Origin: Eucalyptus grandis
Lineage: Eukaryota > Streptophyta > Magnoliopsida > Myrtales > Myrtaceae
DNA length: 64,000 nucleotides
Reading direction: 5' to 3'
NCBI RefSeq assembly: GCF_016545825.1
Contig: NC_052614.1
Location: 6,156,559 to 6,220,558 of the forward strand
The notes under the pieces were generated by a model. It was given only the letters and a program-made list of their open reading frames with translations, made no database searches and had not been told where the DNA came from. The translations under genes and the position numbers were made by a program. Position 1 is the stretch's first letter, and each line of letters starts with the position of its first letter. Positions 1-10,769 of the stretch are shown one piece after another.

Positions 1-148
1 CACACACTATTTTTTTTCCATCAAAATAAGGTGGTCTGGTATTGCTTTGCCCCTCCACGAGTCTTGGTGCTAAATAACTGACCATAGAAGATCTTTATCT
101 CAAAAGTCTAAACGCTTCAACAAAAGAGCACATGGCTCTGATACCAAT
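1..148 (-). mobile_element. Internal edge of a Ty1/copia retrotransposon, with primer-binding site
   Basis: On the minus strand, the complement of 134-146 reads TGGTATCAGAGCC. This is the usual initiator-Met-tRNA primer-binding site of plant copia elements, and it lies two bases beyond an LTR end (TTTTCA on the minus strand). The internal part runs off the left edge of the window, so no coding sequence of this element is visible. Confidence 0.7.
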
Positions 149-785
149 TGAAAATACTAGTACTAACACCTAGAGGGGGTGAATAGATGTTTAAAATAAA
201 CCTTGACAAATAAATGTGAAATAAAATAAGTTGCAAGCAAAGTCTAAAAAAGAGTCAAAGACTGATTAAAAGAGCCACCAGACTTCTAGTGAAAATTCAA
301 AATCAGATAAGAGATGAAATAGATTTTCGAGAAACAAAAAAAAAATGCAATAGATAAAGCTGAAAAGAGTTAAGGGAAGAGAAAATTGCACACAAAATTT
401 ATAGTGGTTCAGCTTAGATCAAGCCTACGTCCAATCTCCCACGCTGACAGTCTTCTAGCTGAGATTCACTAAAGTATCAATGGAGAAGTACAATATTTCA
501 AGTGCAAACACTCAGTGGAAAATTTATATTCCCCACACTAAGTCACTTTAATTGTGATTTTCTCTCTTGAATACAATTTGTAAGATTTTTCGTTAAAGAA
601 CAAGTTATTGGAAAGGATTCAGACTTTGGAATTTCAATTTTCATGCACAAATCAAATAGACTGAATAACCTCCTTAAATAGTCCTCCACACCTTACTAGC
701 TGTTGGCATTCTCCAGATGAATTTTTTCCAATCAATCCGTTGGACAAAATCGATTAAGGAAATCTTGTAGCCATTTGAAGATTAA
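149..785 (-). mobile_element. Copia-type LTR, 3'-proximal part (copy 1 of a family seen five times)
   Basis: Read on the plus strand it carries the family hallmarks: 'cctagagggggtgaatag' near 170 and 'tttatagtggttcagctt' near 400, followed by 'agcctacgtcca'. The same blocks recur at 17.95-18.8, 54.93-55.86 and, inverted, 56.33-57.28 kb; the 21.65-kb copy keeps only the end. Similarity to the 54.9-kb copy stops after the cgttggac block near 735-785, so the upstream part of the LTR is missing. The position next to the primer-binding site makes this the 5' LTR of a minus-strand element. Confidence 0.7.
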
Positions 786-1338
786 GGTAAGTGAGATTTT
801 TCACCAGAAAGCTAGATATTAAAGAATAAATCTCTATTATGTTCAAATTAAATCATTGTCGTAAGATCAATAAATTTAAGTCTAATTAATTATAACTAGA
901 CCATATAAATAAACTCGTTGCATGAGGTACGGGTCTCAATAGAACTCACCATGATTTAACATACTTGCCTGTGGAAAATTTCTAATGGATGAAGTGATGT
1001 CATCCTTAAGAAAGAGTACTAGGGGAAGGGCTTCCATGGTAAAAGTACCCTTCAATCTAATATTCACATCTGATCTCCTCTCTCAAGGTGTGTTGCGAGT
1101 GTCACCTATGTGGGTATGGGTTGCGACACTCTATTGTCATGCAAGGTACGAGTTCAAAAGAACTCGCAACTTTGTGAAGGGAACTCACAAGAGGTTTTTC
1201 CAAGGGATGAGGTGATGACATACGTGTGGTTAAGAACCATGAGGGAATTTTCTGGTCAAGTACCCCTAAACCTAACCTTTCCCTTTCCTATCCTCTCGAG
1301 GGGGATCGATGGGCGACGATATCGGGTTGCGATAGGCT
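786..1338 (+). repeat. Probable remnant of the 5' LTR of the downstream gypsy element
   Basis: No gene is visible. The stretch ends directly before a TGG-starting primer-binding-site-like sequence, in the position of an LTR 3' end (GGTTGCGATAGG here, compared with GGTCACGACA at a related element near 16.98 kb). The LTR start is not preserved. The short open frames at 985-1367 resemble nothing I recognise. Confidence 0.4.
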
Positions 1339-1356
1339 TGGCAACTCCGCTAGGGA
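1339..1356 (+). promoter_or_regulatory. Putative primer-binding site of the gypsy element
   Basis: The sequence TGGCAACTCCGCTAGGGA begins with TGG, as expected for the complement of a tRNA CCA end, and follows an LTR-like end. A related version (TTGCTGACTTCACTAGAGAC) occurs near 16.99 kb ahead of a second copy of the same 5' leader. I cannot name the primer tRNA from the sequence alone. Confidence 0.45.
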
Positions 1357-2039
1357 CTAGTTACTAAATTAAGAGAACTTAAAGCCGTTTAAAAATGGTT
1401 GTTGTGTTTAAACTAACGTGTCTTGTGTGGGATCGCCTGTATGTCAAAGTCGAGTGGAAAATTAGGTTAGTCACTAACTTCGTGTTAAATGGTCTTGTAG
1501 GTGAGAGTTATAAGGGGCGAAGTGAGTATAAAGCCTTTATTTTGCAGGTGGTGTAAGGATATATGAATGTATGATGGCTTATATTGAAGTACTGGATGTT
1601 TAAATTTAAATGCATGTTTACAAGCTTTAGCACAACACCGCGCATACAATTGCGATCTAAAACCCCGATCACCTAATTTAAGACCTTATGAGGGTTTATG
1701 GGTAGAATCTGTAAGTGAACACTCGCGGTAATCCATTACCTACGTATTCCCGCTTATCCCAACCAATAAAAATAGCACTGACCGACGATAGTGATGGTGG
1801 GTAAACTATTTTTATCCTTTGGGATAGGGACCTTGAGCCTTTAGCACCCTCACCCTAGGCGTCGAAACCTCACAGTTTCATGCGACATGTGATTTGTGTT
1901 TTCCATGTGTTTGGTGGGTAAGATATCATTCCTTTCTTATCGTTCTTCTCTTCTTATTTTCCATATTTCAATCATGCGCTTTATATTTCAAAATGACGAT
2001 GCGTTTTAATCACGGATGCCCCTTTAGGTTTAGGTTTAG
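1357..2039 (+). other. Untranslated leader of the gypsy element
   Basis: There is no coding sequence. Several blocks recur at 17.08-17.69 kb, for example the gagttataagggg motif and the run 'gatctaaaaccccgat', which shows that both are the 5' leader of the same element family. An ATG at 2040 opens the gag-like frame. Confidence 0.55.
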
Positions 2040-3225
2040 ATGGGTAAACCCGAAGTGGACTTTGTCCCGATGCCAAAGAATCTCAAGACTCTATGGGAGA
2101 AGCTCAACCCAAGACATCAATATTACGTGGAAAAACACATAGGTTTCCTCTTGACTTTATTAAAAGTTGAACCACATATTGCGATTGTGAAAGCATTGGC
2201 TCATTTTTGGAAAGCTATCGGATTAGGCAAAGCCTCTTTAGGTTTCATCACTCCTTCTATTGGTCAAGATCCAATATCTCTTCTAAGTCAATTCATCAAT
2301 ATCCCTATCGACAAAATTAGGGCCATTCTTAAAGGAAACTCGAATTCCATGCCTTATACTTTCCTTGAACAATATTTCATTAGCCTTAAGCCTAAATTTG
2401 GGAATCAAATTCCTCGTGTCTTCCTATTCATGTTCTTTGACTTTGTGGTATTCCCACATACCCGAAAAACAATGGATCATTTAGTCATTCACATTATCAA
2501 TCAAGTGTGCGCCTTTAATTGTTTTACACACATGATTCTTGCCGAAACTTTTGTGTCTCTTAATTGTTTCAAAGCAAATGGTCAAGGAACTCTTAGAGCC
2601 CTATTAGGACTTCTCCAAATTTGGTTTTTCTCACATATCACAGAATTCGTCCCTCACATGAAGATTGTCGATGTCACGAAATATCATCATCCCATTCTTA
2701 GATTGTCAAATAAATGAATTCTTTCGATCATGGTCTATATGGTTTCATTTCCTCAAAAACCTCCACCCTAGCTTAATCCAATAGCATGTTCGATGGTGTG
2801 GGAATCCTAAGGTGCGCCTTGTTAGTGAAGTTGATAACCCACTCCCCCTCATGAGATTGACGGGTTTAACGTCATATTACCCTTTAAGGGTGCTCCGCCA
2901 ATATCGCACGCTTCAAACGATCTTGCCAATCCTTAAGCTGGGGTTATATCATATCAATTATCACAATGAGATCATCAAGGAAAACCAAATTGACCATATC
3001 AAGGCTGAGATTCAAGCCACTACTAGAATTTGGTACTCTCGTTCCTCGCATTACATGGTTGCCATGGATGAAGCCGACTTGGAAAGAGAGATGAGGACTC
3101 ATCACGCTACCATCGATTACATCTACCGTCAAGTAGAACCTGAGCTTGAGGTTCAATTGCCTCATATTCTTGAGCCTCAAGATTTTTGGCAAGCTCATAT
3201 TGAGGAGAAGAAGACAATGCCTTGA
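2040..3225 (+). pseudogene. Gag-like ORF with DUF7745-type domain (broken)
   Basis: The first open frame (2040-2717, 225 codons) contains LKTLWEKLNPRHQYYVEKHI followed by LLKVEPHIAIVKALAHFW. This is the helical pattern I associate with DUF7745, the aminotransferase-like mobile domain found in the first ORF of many plant gypsy elements. A stop at 2715 ends it. The protein resumes in another register at 2812-3225, where PLRVLRQY, a Trp-Tyr core and a charged C-terminus (VEPELEVQ) fit the rest of the domain. The ATG at 2040 is the first in frame after the leader. In these elements the product packages RNA or forms the particle; that is family knowledge, not shown here. A second, shorter gag fragment at 17694 carries a related N-terminus. 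The domain name is from memory and should be checked by profile search. Confidence 0.6.
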
Positions 3226-4131
3226 TCAATGAGGAAAGCTTGGCCCATGATAACAAGCGTCTCTACACGATTCCACCTATTCCTTAGGCTTTTTATCTAA
3301 AGTTTTCCATTCTCATGTAATTTTTAGAAAATGGGCATTCTGATTAAATGTTTGTCGTCGTTCCTTTTCAATTGTATAATTTTTTTTGAAGAAATTTTGA
3401 TAAGAGGATGCTATATGATACTGGGATCATATACACTTTTTATCATTATTTCATCTTAGGAAAATATAAAATTGACTAGGTTTTGTATTCTTGATTTCTC
3501 TTAACTTGTACTAATTTGAACTATCTTTTTTCAAAAGGTACTAAAAAGTGGCTAAAAGGTGCTTCATTATAGGGATTTGCTTTCAAACAAGTATGGAGAA
3601 CAAAGACACTCGAGTTCAAGTAACTAATTTGGAAAATTGACTTGACGAAATAATCGCCGCATTCGCATATTTTGAAGCATTCATAACTCTATTACTTTCA
3701 ACCAAAATTGTGTCCACTCTTGAAGATCTTTAGAATCGAGTAAATGAAATGCGTGGAATGATGATGCGTCTTATGGATCGTGTAAATCAAATGGCTATAG
3801 AATTATCAACTCTTTCTTTGCCAGAGATGACTAGCTTTTATTTGAAGGGTAAAGGAAAACAGGCTTACGAAAAATAAGTATTTGAACTTGAACTATCTTC
3901 CGAGACTAGAGAATGTAATCAAAGATGTCTCAATATGATGGATGTGGTTCATGTTCGATTGCATCGTGATCTCAATAAGAAGCCACATAAGCATACCTTG
4001 GCTCGTGAGTTTACACTTTTACCAAGACCACTCTCTCAATTATTGCCCATGCTTTTGGAAGAGAGATTGGTGGCTAAGGAAGTCCCGAGAGAAAACTCCC
4101 AAAGTTTACTGGATTCGATATGTCCAAAGCA
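3226..4131 (+). pseudogene. Remnant of gag C-terminal region, no intact frame
   Basis: Between the DUF7745-like part and the zinc knuckle, short frames read as gag-like protein with stops and frameshifts. Around 3720-3800 a helical stretch (RVNEMRGMMMRLMDRVNQMA, read through stops) looks like the coiled-coil segment common before the nucleocapsid motif. The frame at 3935-4186 overlaps the knuckle in another register. No confident domain boundaries can be drawn. Confidence 0.4.
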
Positions 4132-4176
4132 TGCATGTATCACATGGGAGAAAAAGGACATGATGTTGATAACTGC
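4132..4176 (+). pseudogene. Gag zinc-knuckle remnant
   Basis: The frame reads CMYHMGEKGHDVDNC, a Cys-His-His-Cys cluster with the spacing seen in gag proteins of Tat-like plant gypsy elements (usually CxYHxGxxGHxxxxC, followed by the VQDLIDKG block). Downstream LALRSR and LLDKGVL match that follow-on block, but only across a frameshift near 4195. In intact relatives it binds RNA. Confidence 0.6.
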
Positions 4177-4924
4177 TTGGCCTTAAGGTCAAGGTTCAAA
4201 ATCTGCTTGACAAGGGAGTTCTAATTTTTAGGGAAGCTGCACCAAAGGTATAAAGGAGTCTACCATCCCGAAGTTATGAATGTGATCATAATTGACATTG
4301 CTAAACCAATTGGCAACACATCCACTTCTTCCTTAGTTTCTCATTCCATTAATTCTCCCCTATGATGGATTTTCCATTTGCTCAATTCTTTTGTTCAAGT
4401 TATTCTTTCATTTGTCATATTTGTAAATACTTGGATCTTAAGCCGTTGATCCAAGATAGTATACTTCATAATACGGCCTTATCATTTTAGATTCAACAAA
4501 GCAAATGCACGTTTTTTAAAGGACGTGTGAAAGTGCTCAAAATTAGTCCTATGATGATGCTTTGAGGCCTGAATTGCCACACGTTTCCTAGTTATCCCAA
4601 ATGGATTTTTGGAATGAGGATGTCTAAGGATATGAGGACGAGTTCCCTATTGATCATTTTTTGAAAATGGTGTTTAAAAAGATTGTTTTCATAAAAACAA
4701 GATGCATTGCATTTGTTGTTACTATACTAACCATTTTATTACATCTCATGCATAACACTTTGCATAGTCACGATAGTCATATGCATGGCTCGGATTCACC
4801 CCTTGTGAATTCAAGTGGACCTCATTATTCTAAGTCTGAAGATGAAGACAATTCAAAGGTTATTGAAAAGGAATAGATCCAACATGAGGAATTTAAACCT
4901 CCCATTGTTGAGCAGACCATAACT

Positions 4925-5685
4925 GTGAATTTGGGTAATTCTGAGAACCTAAAAGAAGCACAAATTAGGGAAGGCCTTTTTGGAGCCAAAGTTGAAAGAA
5001 TGGTTGAACTTTTGAAGGAATACCAAGATGTGTTCACTTGGTCCTTTGTTAATATGCCAAGCTTAAATATTAATATTGTGGAGCATTCACTGCCTCCTGA
5101 TCTAAACATCCCACCTAAGAAGCAAGAACTTAGGAGGACAAGACCGAAATTATCCAACAAAGTTAAAGAAGAAGTCATGAGATTCTTGAAAGTGGACTTT
5201 ATTGAAGTTGCACATTTATATCAATTGGACTACAAACATTGCCTCGGCTATGAAAAAAGACAGATGATTTCAAGTGTGTTGACTATTGCAGCCTAAACAA
5301 AGTAAGCCCTAAAGAGGACTTCCCATTACCACATATTGATGTCTTAGTTGATTGTGCAGTGAGATTCGAACTATGCTCCTTTATGAATGGATTCTTTAAT
5401 TACAACCAAATCTGGATGAAGAAAGAGGATAAAAGTAAGACATTGTTTATCACCCCATGGGGAACATTTTACTACAAAGTTATTCCCTTTGGCTTGAAGA
5501 ACGGGGAGTAACATATCAAAGAGATATGGTTACACTATTCCATGACATGATGCATAAGGAGATTGAAGTCTATGTCGATGACATGATTGCAAAGTAAAGA
5601 CAAGGAGAAGAACATGTTGATGTCTTAAGAAGAGTATTTAACCAATTGAGGAAATTCAAGCTGTGGCTTAACCCCATAAAATGCA
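4925..5685 (+). pseudogene. Gypsy reverse transcriptase, N-terminal part (interrupted)
   Basis: The 4925-5296 frame carries the block that opens gypsy reverse transcriptase: VELLKEYQDVFTWS, then a degenerate DMPGL-like stretch, then KQELRRTRPKLSNKVKEEV. After a frameshift near 5230-5300 the fold continues as PHIDVLVD, FSFMNGF-like, TLFITPWGTFYYKVIPFGLKN, and the catalytic YVDD at 5571-5582. A stop follows at 5596-5598. The last host codons (NPIKC) sit against the solo LTR that starts at 5686. The domain resumes at 8410 with FGAKTGKLLGF, which is the next conserved block. The enzyme would copy element RNA into DNA. This copy cannot make protein because of stops, shifts and the insertion. Confidence 0.85.
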
Positions 5686-5956
5686 TGTTGACACCTAAAT
5701 TTTTGCATAATTTTTAGGGTTAATTTTTACTAAAAAAGAATCACATGGCATATAGTTTAGGAAAATTTTATTTTTTGTTATATTTTGTTAAGATTTTTCA
5801 CATATTTAGGTAATATACGCTGGGAGATGCACTTTTGCACAGAAAGGGAATTTTCTTGATGGAATATGCGAAAAATATTTCAGCGATATATTTAGGGGTA
5901 TTGTGCTCATGCAAAATTAGAAATGAAATATACCTTCAAGATACAATTTTTTGGCA

Positions 5957-5965
5957 TATAAAAGG
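5957..5965 (+). promoter_or_regulatory. Putative LTR promoter TATA box
   Basis: TATAAAAGG lies about 270 bp into solo LTR A and roughly 100 bp before its GC-rich segment. This is a fitting place for the U3/R core promoter of an LTR. No transcription start can be seen directly. Confidence 0.5.
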
Positions 5966-6069
5966 GGTCACGTACGGTAAATTGGGGGGGGTCCTTTCCG
6001 TTGGTAAAAAAAAAAAAGAGCAAAAGGTGAAAAAGTGAGTGGAGAGAGGAAAAGTAGAAAAAAAAAAAA

Positions 6070-6790
6070 AAAAAGCCCTCCCCTTGCGCGACTGTTCATC
6101 TTCCCCTTTCGCCGGCCTTGTTGCCGTCGCCGATCTCCGTCCGCAAGCGCTTGAGCCGTCGGTCTCTACCCGCGAGCCCCGTCGATCTACGCCACCCCAA
6201 CGCCGAGCCCCCGGAGCCTCGATGACACGCCGCCACCTGCTCTGGCCCGCGACCCGCCACCTCCGCCTCATCTCTGCTCGCGCCTGCAACAGGAACCCAC
6301 GGACGCCACGCCAATCCCTGCCGTTGCAACCCACCTCTGCAGATCTATCTCCGCCATCGGATCCCAAGCCGTCGATGACTCGGAGTCGCCGCCGAGCCGA
6401 GATCCAGCCGCCGGCGTCCCTCCGCTTGCAAATCCGAGGTCCCCGACGACGAAGGCCCGGACCCAGCTCGACGCTTCCCTTTCGCGGTGCCAAGCCTCAT
6501 CGAAGACCCAGATCGACGCCGCCCTCACTCCACGCCGCGACAATCGCCCCCAATCCGGTTCTCTCATTGGACGCCGTGCCCAACAGCCCGATCCAGACGT
6601 CGGAGCTCCTCATCGTAGCCACCAGAGGCCTCCCGCCGTCCCTATAGCGCTCCGCCGGCTAAAGCCTGTGATCCGAGCACCTCGACGCAGCCCCCGTGAC
6701 GCAGGCCCGTGCCGGCCCGTGTCTTCATCCTCGCCAAAGCCCTTGTCGGAACCCTAGCCGGTGATCTTCCCCCCGCCGGAGCCCCAAAAC
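6070..6790 (+). other. GC- and CpG-rich core of solo LTR A
   Basis: About 700 bp of strongly GC-rich, CpG-rich sequence sits inside an otherwise very AT-rich LTR, between an A-run and another A-run. It keeps frames open on both strands (6039-6647 plus, 5936-6493 minus), with Arg/Pro/Ser-rich composition and no recognisable domain. Long frames are expected by chance in such composition, so I do not call a gene. Solo LTR B has the same architecture at 37.93-38.66 kb. Confidence 0.7.
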
Positions 6791-8404
6791 CAGTGGCCAA
6801 GATTTCCATTTTCTTTCTTTTAAAAAAAAAAAAAAAGAAAAATATTTATTAGGTATTTTTGCTTTACTTTATTAGGCAAGTTTAGGTTTTTCACTAATTT
6901 TTATTATTATTATCTCTTTATAAGTTGTTCTCTTTGATTGAAATACCTATCTATGCATAATCTCAATATATCACTTGATTCGCAACCGCGCCGTGATTTT
7001 ATTTCATCTATAAGGCTTTAGATGAAATAATTAATCAAGTGAGAATAAAATTGAAATTTTGATCTTTAAGGCTTAAGATCAATTTATCGATTTTACTAGC
7101 GAAATATTATCCATTGATCTAAACGATGTGTGATATTTTGATGATTTTGAATGAGTTGTCTTGTCTTAATTGCTTTGTTTATCTTGAGATATGTTTGATT
7201 TAGAATATTGCATGTTTTAGGGTTTACATGTTTAGAATAGCAATTTTATTTCAAATTAAAAAAATTCAAAAAATCAATTTAGGTTGCTAGATTTTAAATT
7301 GAGTTGCATGTTTAATCATTTGGCAATTATAAATTTCGAAAATTAATAAAACAATAAAAAAATCATCATACACTTGTCATGTAGAATTAGGGCATATTTT
7401 GCATGTCATTGCATATTAGGGTTAAATTGCACTTAGTTTAATTTAGATAATTTTTTTTATTTATTATAAGTTTAGGCTTTTTTAGATATATTGCATTTCA
7501 GGATTATTTAGGTTAAGATAATGTTTTAGTTTAAATTAGGATTTAGCTCAATCTAATTCCTAATACAAATTAAATAGGATCTTAATCTAGCTAGATAATT
7601 TTCACATTTAACCTAATTTCGAATTTCATGAAAAATACAAAAAATGCCATAGGTTGAATTAGTTTTATTTTCTAGGATAGATTGCATTCTTTTAGGAAAA
7701 AGAAAGAAAAGAAAGAAAAGAAAAATGCCACATGCACATCATTAGGATTAGATTAATTGAAATGCATGTCATGTGGTAGTTGTTGCTAGGTCCATTCAAT
7801 TAGAAATTACATGTCATTAGAGTTAGGTTATTTAGTTAATATTGCATCGCATATTGCATAATTTTCATTAAATAAGTGAAAACAAAAAAAGAGAAATTGC
7901 GTGTTAATTAGAAACCATATCCAAGGTTGTTAATGTGGATTTTGAATTAACATTGCAGATGATTTCGTTGCTACGAGGTAAGTCCTACATTTTCTATTTA
8001 CTTTCTTGGGTGTTAAATTGATGAATTGCGCACCCACACAATCGCCTCGCATGTTAAAGAATTAGATTTAAAATCAATCCAAGCTACCTGCAAGACATTT
8101 TCTTTGAAATAAAAGAGAAAGGTACCGAAAGGGCATTAGAAAAGTCTAGCGTAATCAAGTCCCTGAATTCATAATCTCTGATTCGTAGGAGTAAAGTAAA
8201 TCTCCCGTTACTTTACTTGGGTTTCTAATTGACCCACCAAAAATAGATTAGTGGCGACTCTTAGTTAAAAATCAATTGCATGTTAAAAACTTGAACCTAA
8301 GTCGCGAATTGGTATGGGCTTGGGAGAGCCCGAGTTAAGTTTAGGCTTAACAATCCATTAGCCAAACCCTAAGTGGTTCACACCCGAAAAAATTGGTCGT
8401 GACA

Positions 8405-8912
8405 ATGCATTTGGGGCAAAAACTGGGAAGCTTCTTGGATTTATGGTTAGTAACAAAGGCATCGAAATAGATCCCTCTAAGGTAAAAGCCATATGCAAGA
8501 TGAAACCTCCTTCTATTGTTAAGGAAGTCCAAAGTCTACTAGGAAGATTGAATTATGTTGCAAGATTCATCTCCCAATTGTCAGAAACCACTAAGCCGTT
8601 CTTCAAGCTATTAAAGAAGAACACCAAGGTCAAGTGCGATAAAGAATGTTAGAAGTCATTTGAATAGCTTAAGTGATATTTTTCACAATCTCCTGTACTC
8701 GTACCGCCTATCCAAGGTGTGTCTCAAATCTTATATCTCACCATTCACAAAGAGTCTTTAGGAGCCATGTTGGCACAAAAAAGACACAAGGATGGAATAG
8801 AACGTGCCATATACTACCTTAGTAAAAAGTTTACTACATTCGAGATCCGGTATCTTGAAGTGGAAAAGACCCGTGTAGCCTTGATTTGGGTGTTACACTA
8901 ACTGAGCCAATA
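8405..8912 (+). pseudogene. Gypsy reverse transcriptase C-terminus and RNase H start
   Basis: This continues the interrupted domain. FGAKTGKLLGF and VSNKGIEIDPSKVKAI are followed by LGRLNYVARFISQL, the thumb region of gypsy reverse transcriptase. After a stop at 8650-8652 the frame resumes at 8719 as a polymerase-linked RNase H-like segment (LYLTIHKESLGAMLAQ, AIYYLSKKFT, RYLEVEKTRVALIW). In intact relatives this is one polyprotein. Stops at 8650 and 8899 break it here. Confidence 0.8.
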
Positions 8913-9600
8913 TACTCTTCACCACCACATCCTTCTAGTGACTGAGAATGACCCGATTAAATACCTTTTGGAGAAGTCTGCATTGGTTGGAAGGCTCACT
9001 AAATGGCAAATATTACTCTCTGAATTTGATATCCAAAGCATGGCACAAAAGTCTGTCAAAGAGTGAGCCATAACCGACATGTTAGCTAAAAATCCTGAGA
9101 AATCTAATGATTGTGATGAGATTGATGAACGGATTTATTTGGTCTCACATGACAAGTGAATAATGTATTTTGATGGTGCTGTTAACCTTTTTGGTTTTGG
9201 CACTAGGGCAGTATTAATATCCCCAGAAGGTCAACATTATCCAATAACTGCAAAGTTAGTATTCCCCTGTACCAGCAATATTTTTGAATATGAAGCTTGC
9301 ATCCCTAGTCTGCGGTTAGCCATCGATATAAAAGTTAGAATGCTTCAGGTTTATGGTGATTTTGCACTCATCATCCTCCAAACGGGAGGTGAATGGCAAT
9401 TGCGAGATGTAAAGTTGATTCCTTACCATAAATATCTCAAAGACTTGGCCAAGGAATTTGATGAAATCTCTTTTGATTATCTACCGAGATCACAAAATCA
9501 AATTACCAATGCCTCGGCAACTTTATCTTCAATGTTGCAAGTAATCAATGGCTTGAGCATTGATCCTTTGCAAATCGACGTCTTGAAGAAGCTTTCTTAA
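8913..9600 (+). pseudogene. Gypsy second RNase H domain (RVT_3-like)
   Basis: The frame from 9163 begins MYFDGAVNLFGFGTRAVLIS, which is the strand carrying the first catalytic Asp of an archaeal-type RNase H fold (normally YFDGA...GAG). It continues with NIFEYEACIPSLRLAID (the Glu-containing helix, usually NNxAEYEAL) and YGDFALIILQ (the second Asp, usually GDSxLVIxQ). The closing YLPRSQNQITNASATLSSM matches the (H/Y)IPRxxNxxADALATLAS block. Tat-like elements carry such an extra RNase H. Region 8913-9160 links it to the preceding domain through ITDMLAKNPE-like sequence with stops. Confidence 0.75.
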
Positions 9601-9714
9601 TGCCTAATGATTGAAGAGGAACTTGATAGTCAACCCTGGTATTATGATATCATGAATTACCTTCGAGAAGGAAAATTTCCCCAAGGGAGTTAAGCCAATG
9701 ATTGAAAATACCTT

Positions 9715-10769
9715 ATGAAGTTGGAATCCAAATTCTTCCTCAGTGGAGGAGCCCTTTTTAAAAGGTCTTTCGATTCAGTTTTATCGAAGTGCGTGGATGC
9801 ACAAGAAACCGAACTCCTGATGAAAACGATACATGAAGGAGAGTGTGGCCCTCATATGAACGGTTATCTTCTAGCAAGAAAAATCATGAGGCTCGGTTAT
9901 TACTAGTTGACCATGGAAGCCACTTGTATTCAATATATAAGGTGTTATTACAAATGCCAAGTCTATGGAAATAAAATCAATGCTCCTCCTAATGAACTAC
10001 ATCAAATGTTCAAATCCTAACCTTTTTTCAATGTGGGGCATCGACATTATTAGACTAATTAATCCTAAAGCATCGAATGGACACCGTTTTATCTTAGTGG
10101 TCATTGATTACTTTACCAAATGGATTGAAACCACGTCACTACAAAGAGTGTGGTAAAGGTCATCCATTGTGATATCATCGCTCAATATGGAGTTCTTGAA
10201 GCAATCATCACAGACAATGGATCAAACCTGAATAATAAGGTGGTGGATGAATTACTTGGAGAATTCCACATTCTCCATTTGAATTCTTCTTCTTACCACT
10301 CATAAATTAATGGAGCCATGGAAGCAGCAAATAAGAACATCAAGAAGATTTTAGCCAAAATGGCAAAAATTATCGTGATTGGTGTGATCGATTGCCATAT
10401 GCTTTGCTTGCTTATCGAACTTCAATTCACACTTCAACTGGGGTAACACCATTTTCATTGGTTTATGGAATGGAGGCTATGCTACCAGTGGAAGTGGAAA
10501 TTCCTTCACTGAGGGTACTTTCTCAAGTCAAGCTCTCTAAAACTGAATGGGTTCACTAAAGATTTGAACAACTCAATATGATTGATGAAAATAAGGTAAA
10601 AACGCTATGCCATGGACAAAGTTATCAAAAGAGAGTAGCTAGCTCATTCAATCGCAAGGTCAAGCCAAGACAATTTGAGATCAACGATCTCGTCTTGACA
10701 AAAGTCCTACCTATCATTCCAGATCCTCATGGGAAGTTTACTCCGAACTACAAAGGTAATATATTGTAA
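9715..10769 (+). pseudogene. Gypsy integrase (broken)
   Basis: The frame at 9715-9906 holds the H2C2-type N-terminal region in degraded form (HEGECGPHMNGYLLARKIMRLGYY). From 9965 the catalytic core follows: MWGIDIIRLINP (first Asp), HRFILVVIDYFTKWIE, then across shifts IITDNGS near 10205-10221 (second Asp) and the AANKNIKKI helix near 10327 that normally carries the Glu. PYALLAYRTS, TPFSLVYGMEAMLPVE and VKPRQFEINDLVL make up the C-terminal part, ending in YKG. Integrase would insert the DNA copy into the host genome. Several stops rule out function. Confidence 0.8.

Larger units (their letters stand above)
5686..8404 (+). mobile_element. Solo LTR A nested in the gypsy reverse transcriptase (5-bp TSD)
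   Basis: It begins TGTTGACACC and ends GGTCGTGACA, and it is flanked by ATGCA on both sides (5681-5685 and 8405-8409). The interrupted reverse transcriptase reads on across the junctions (NPIKC then FGAKTGKLLGF), which fixes the insertion point independently of the termini. No internal region, primer-binding site or second LTR is present, so it is a solo LTR left by recombination. Its first bases resemble the host element's own 3' LTR (TTGACACCTAAG at 13670), so the two are related families. Length 2,719 bp. Confidence 0.9.

Noticed and set aside
5936..6647. Open frames of 185-202 codons on both strands (5936-6493 minus, 6039-6647 plus)
   Set aside because: They overlap each other in a GC-rich part of solo LTR A, are Arg/Pro/Ser-rich, have no domain, and are expected from the composition.
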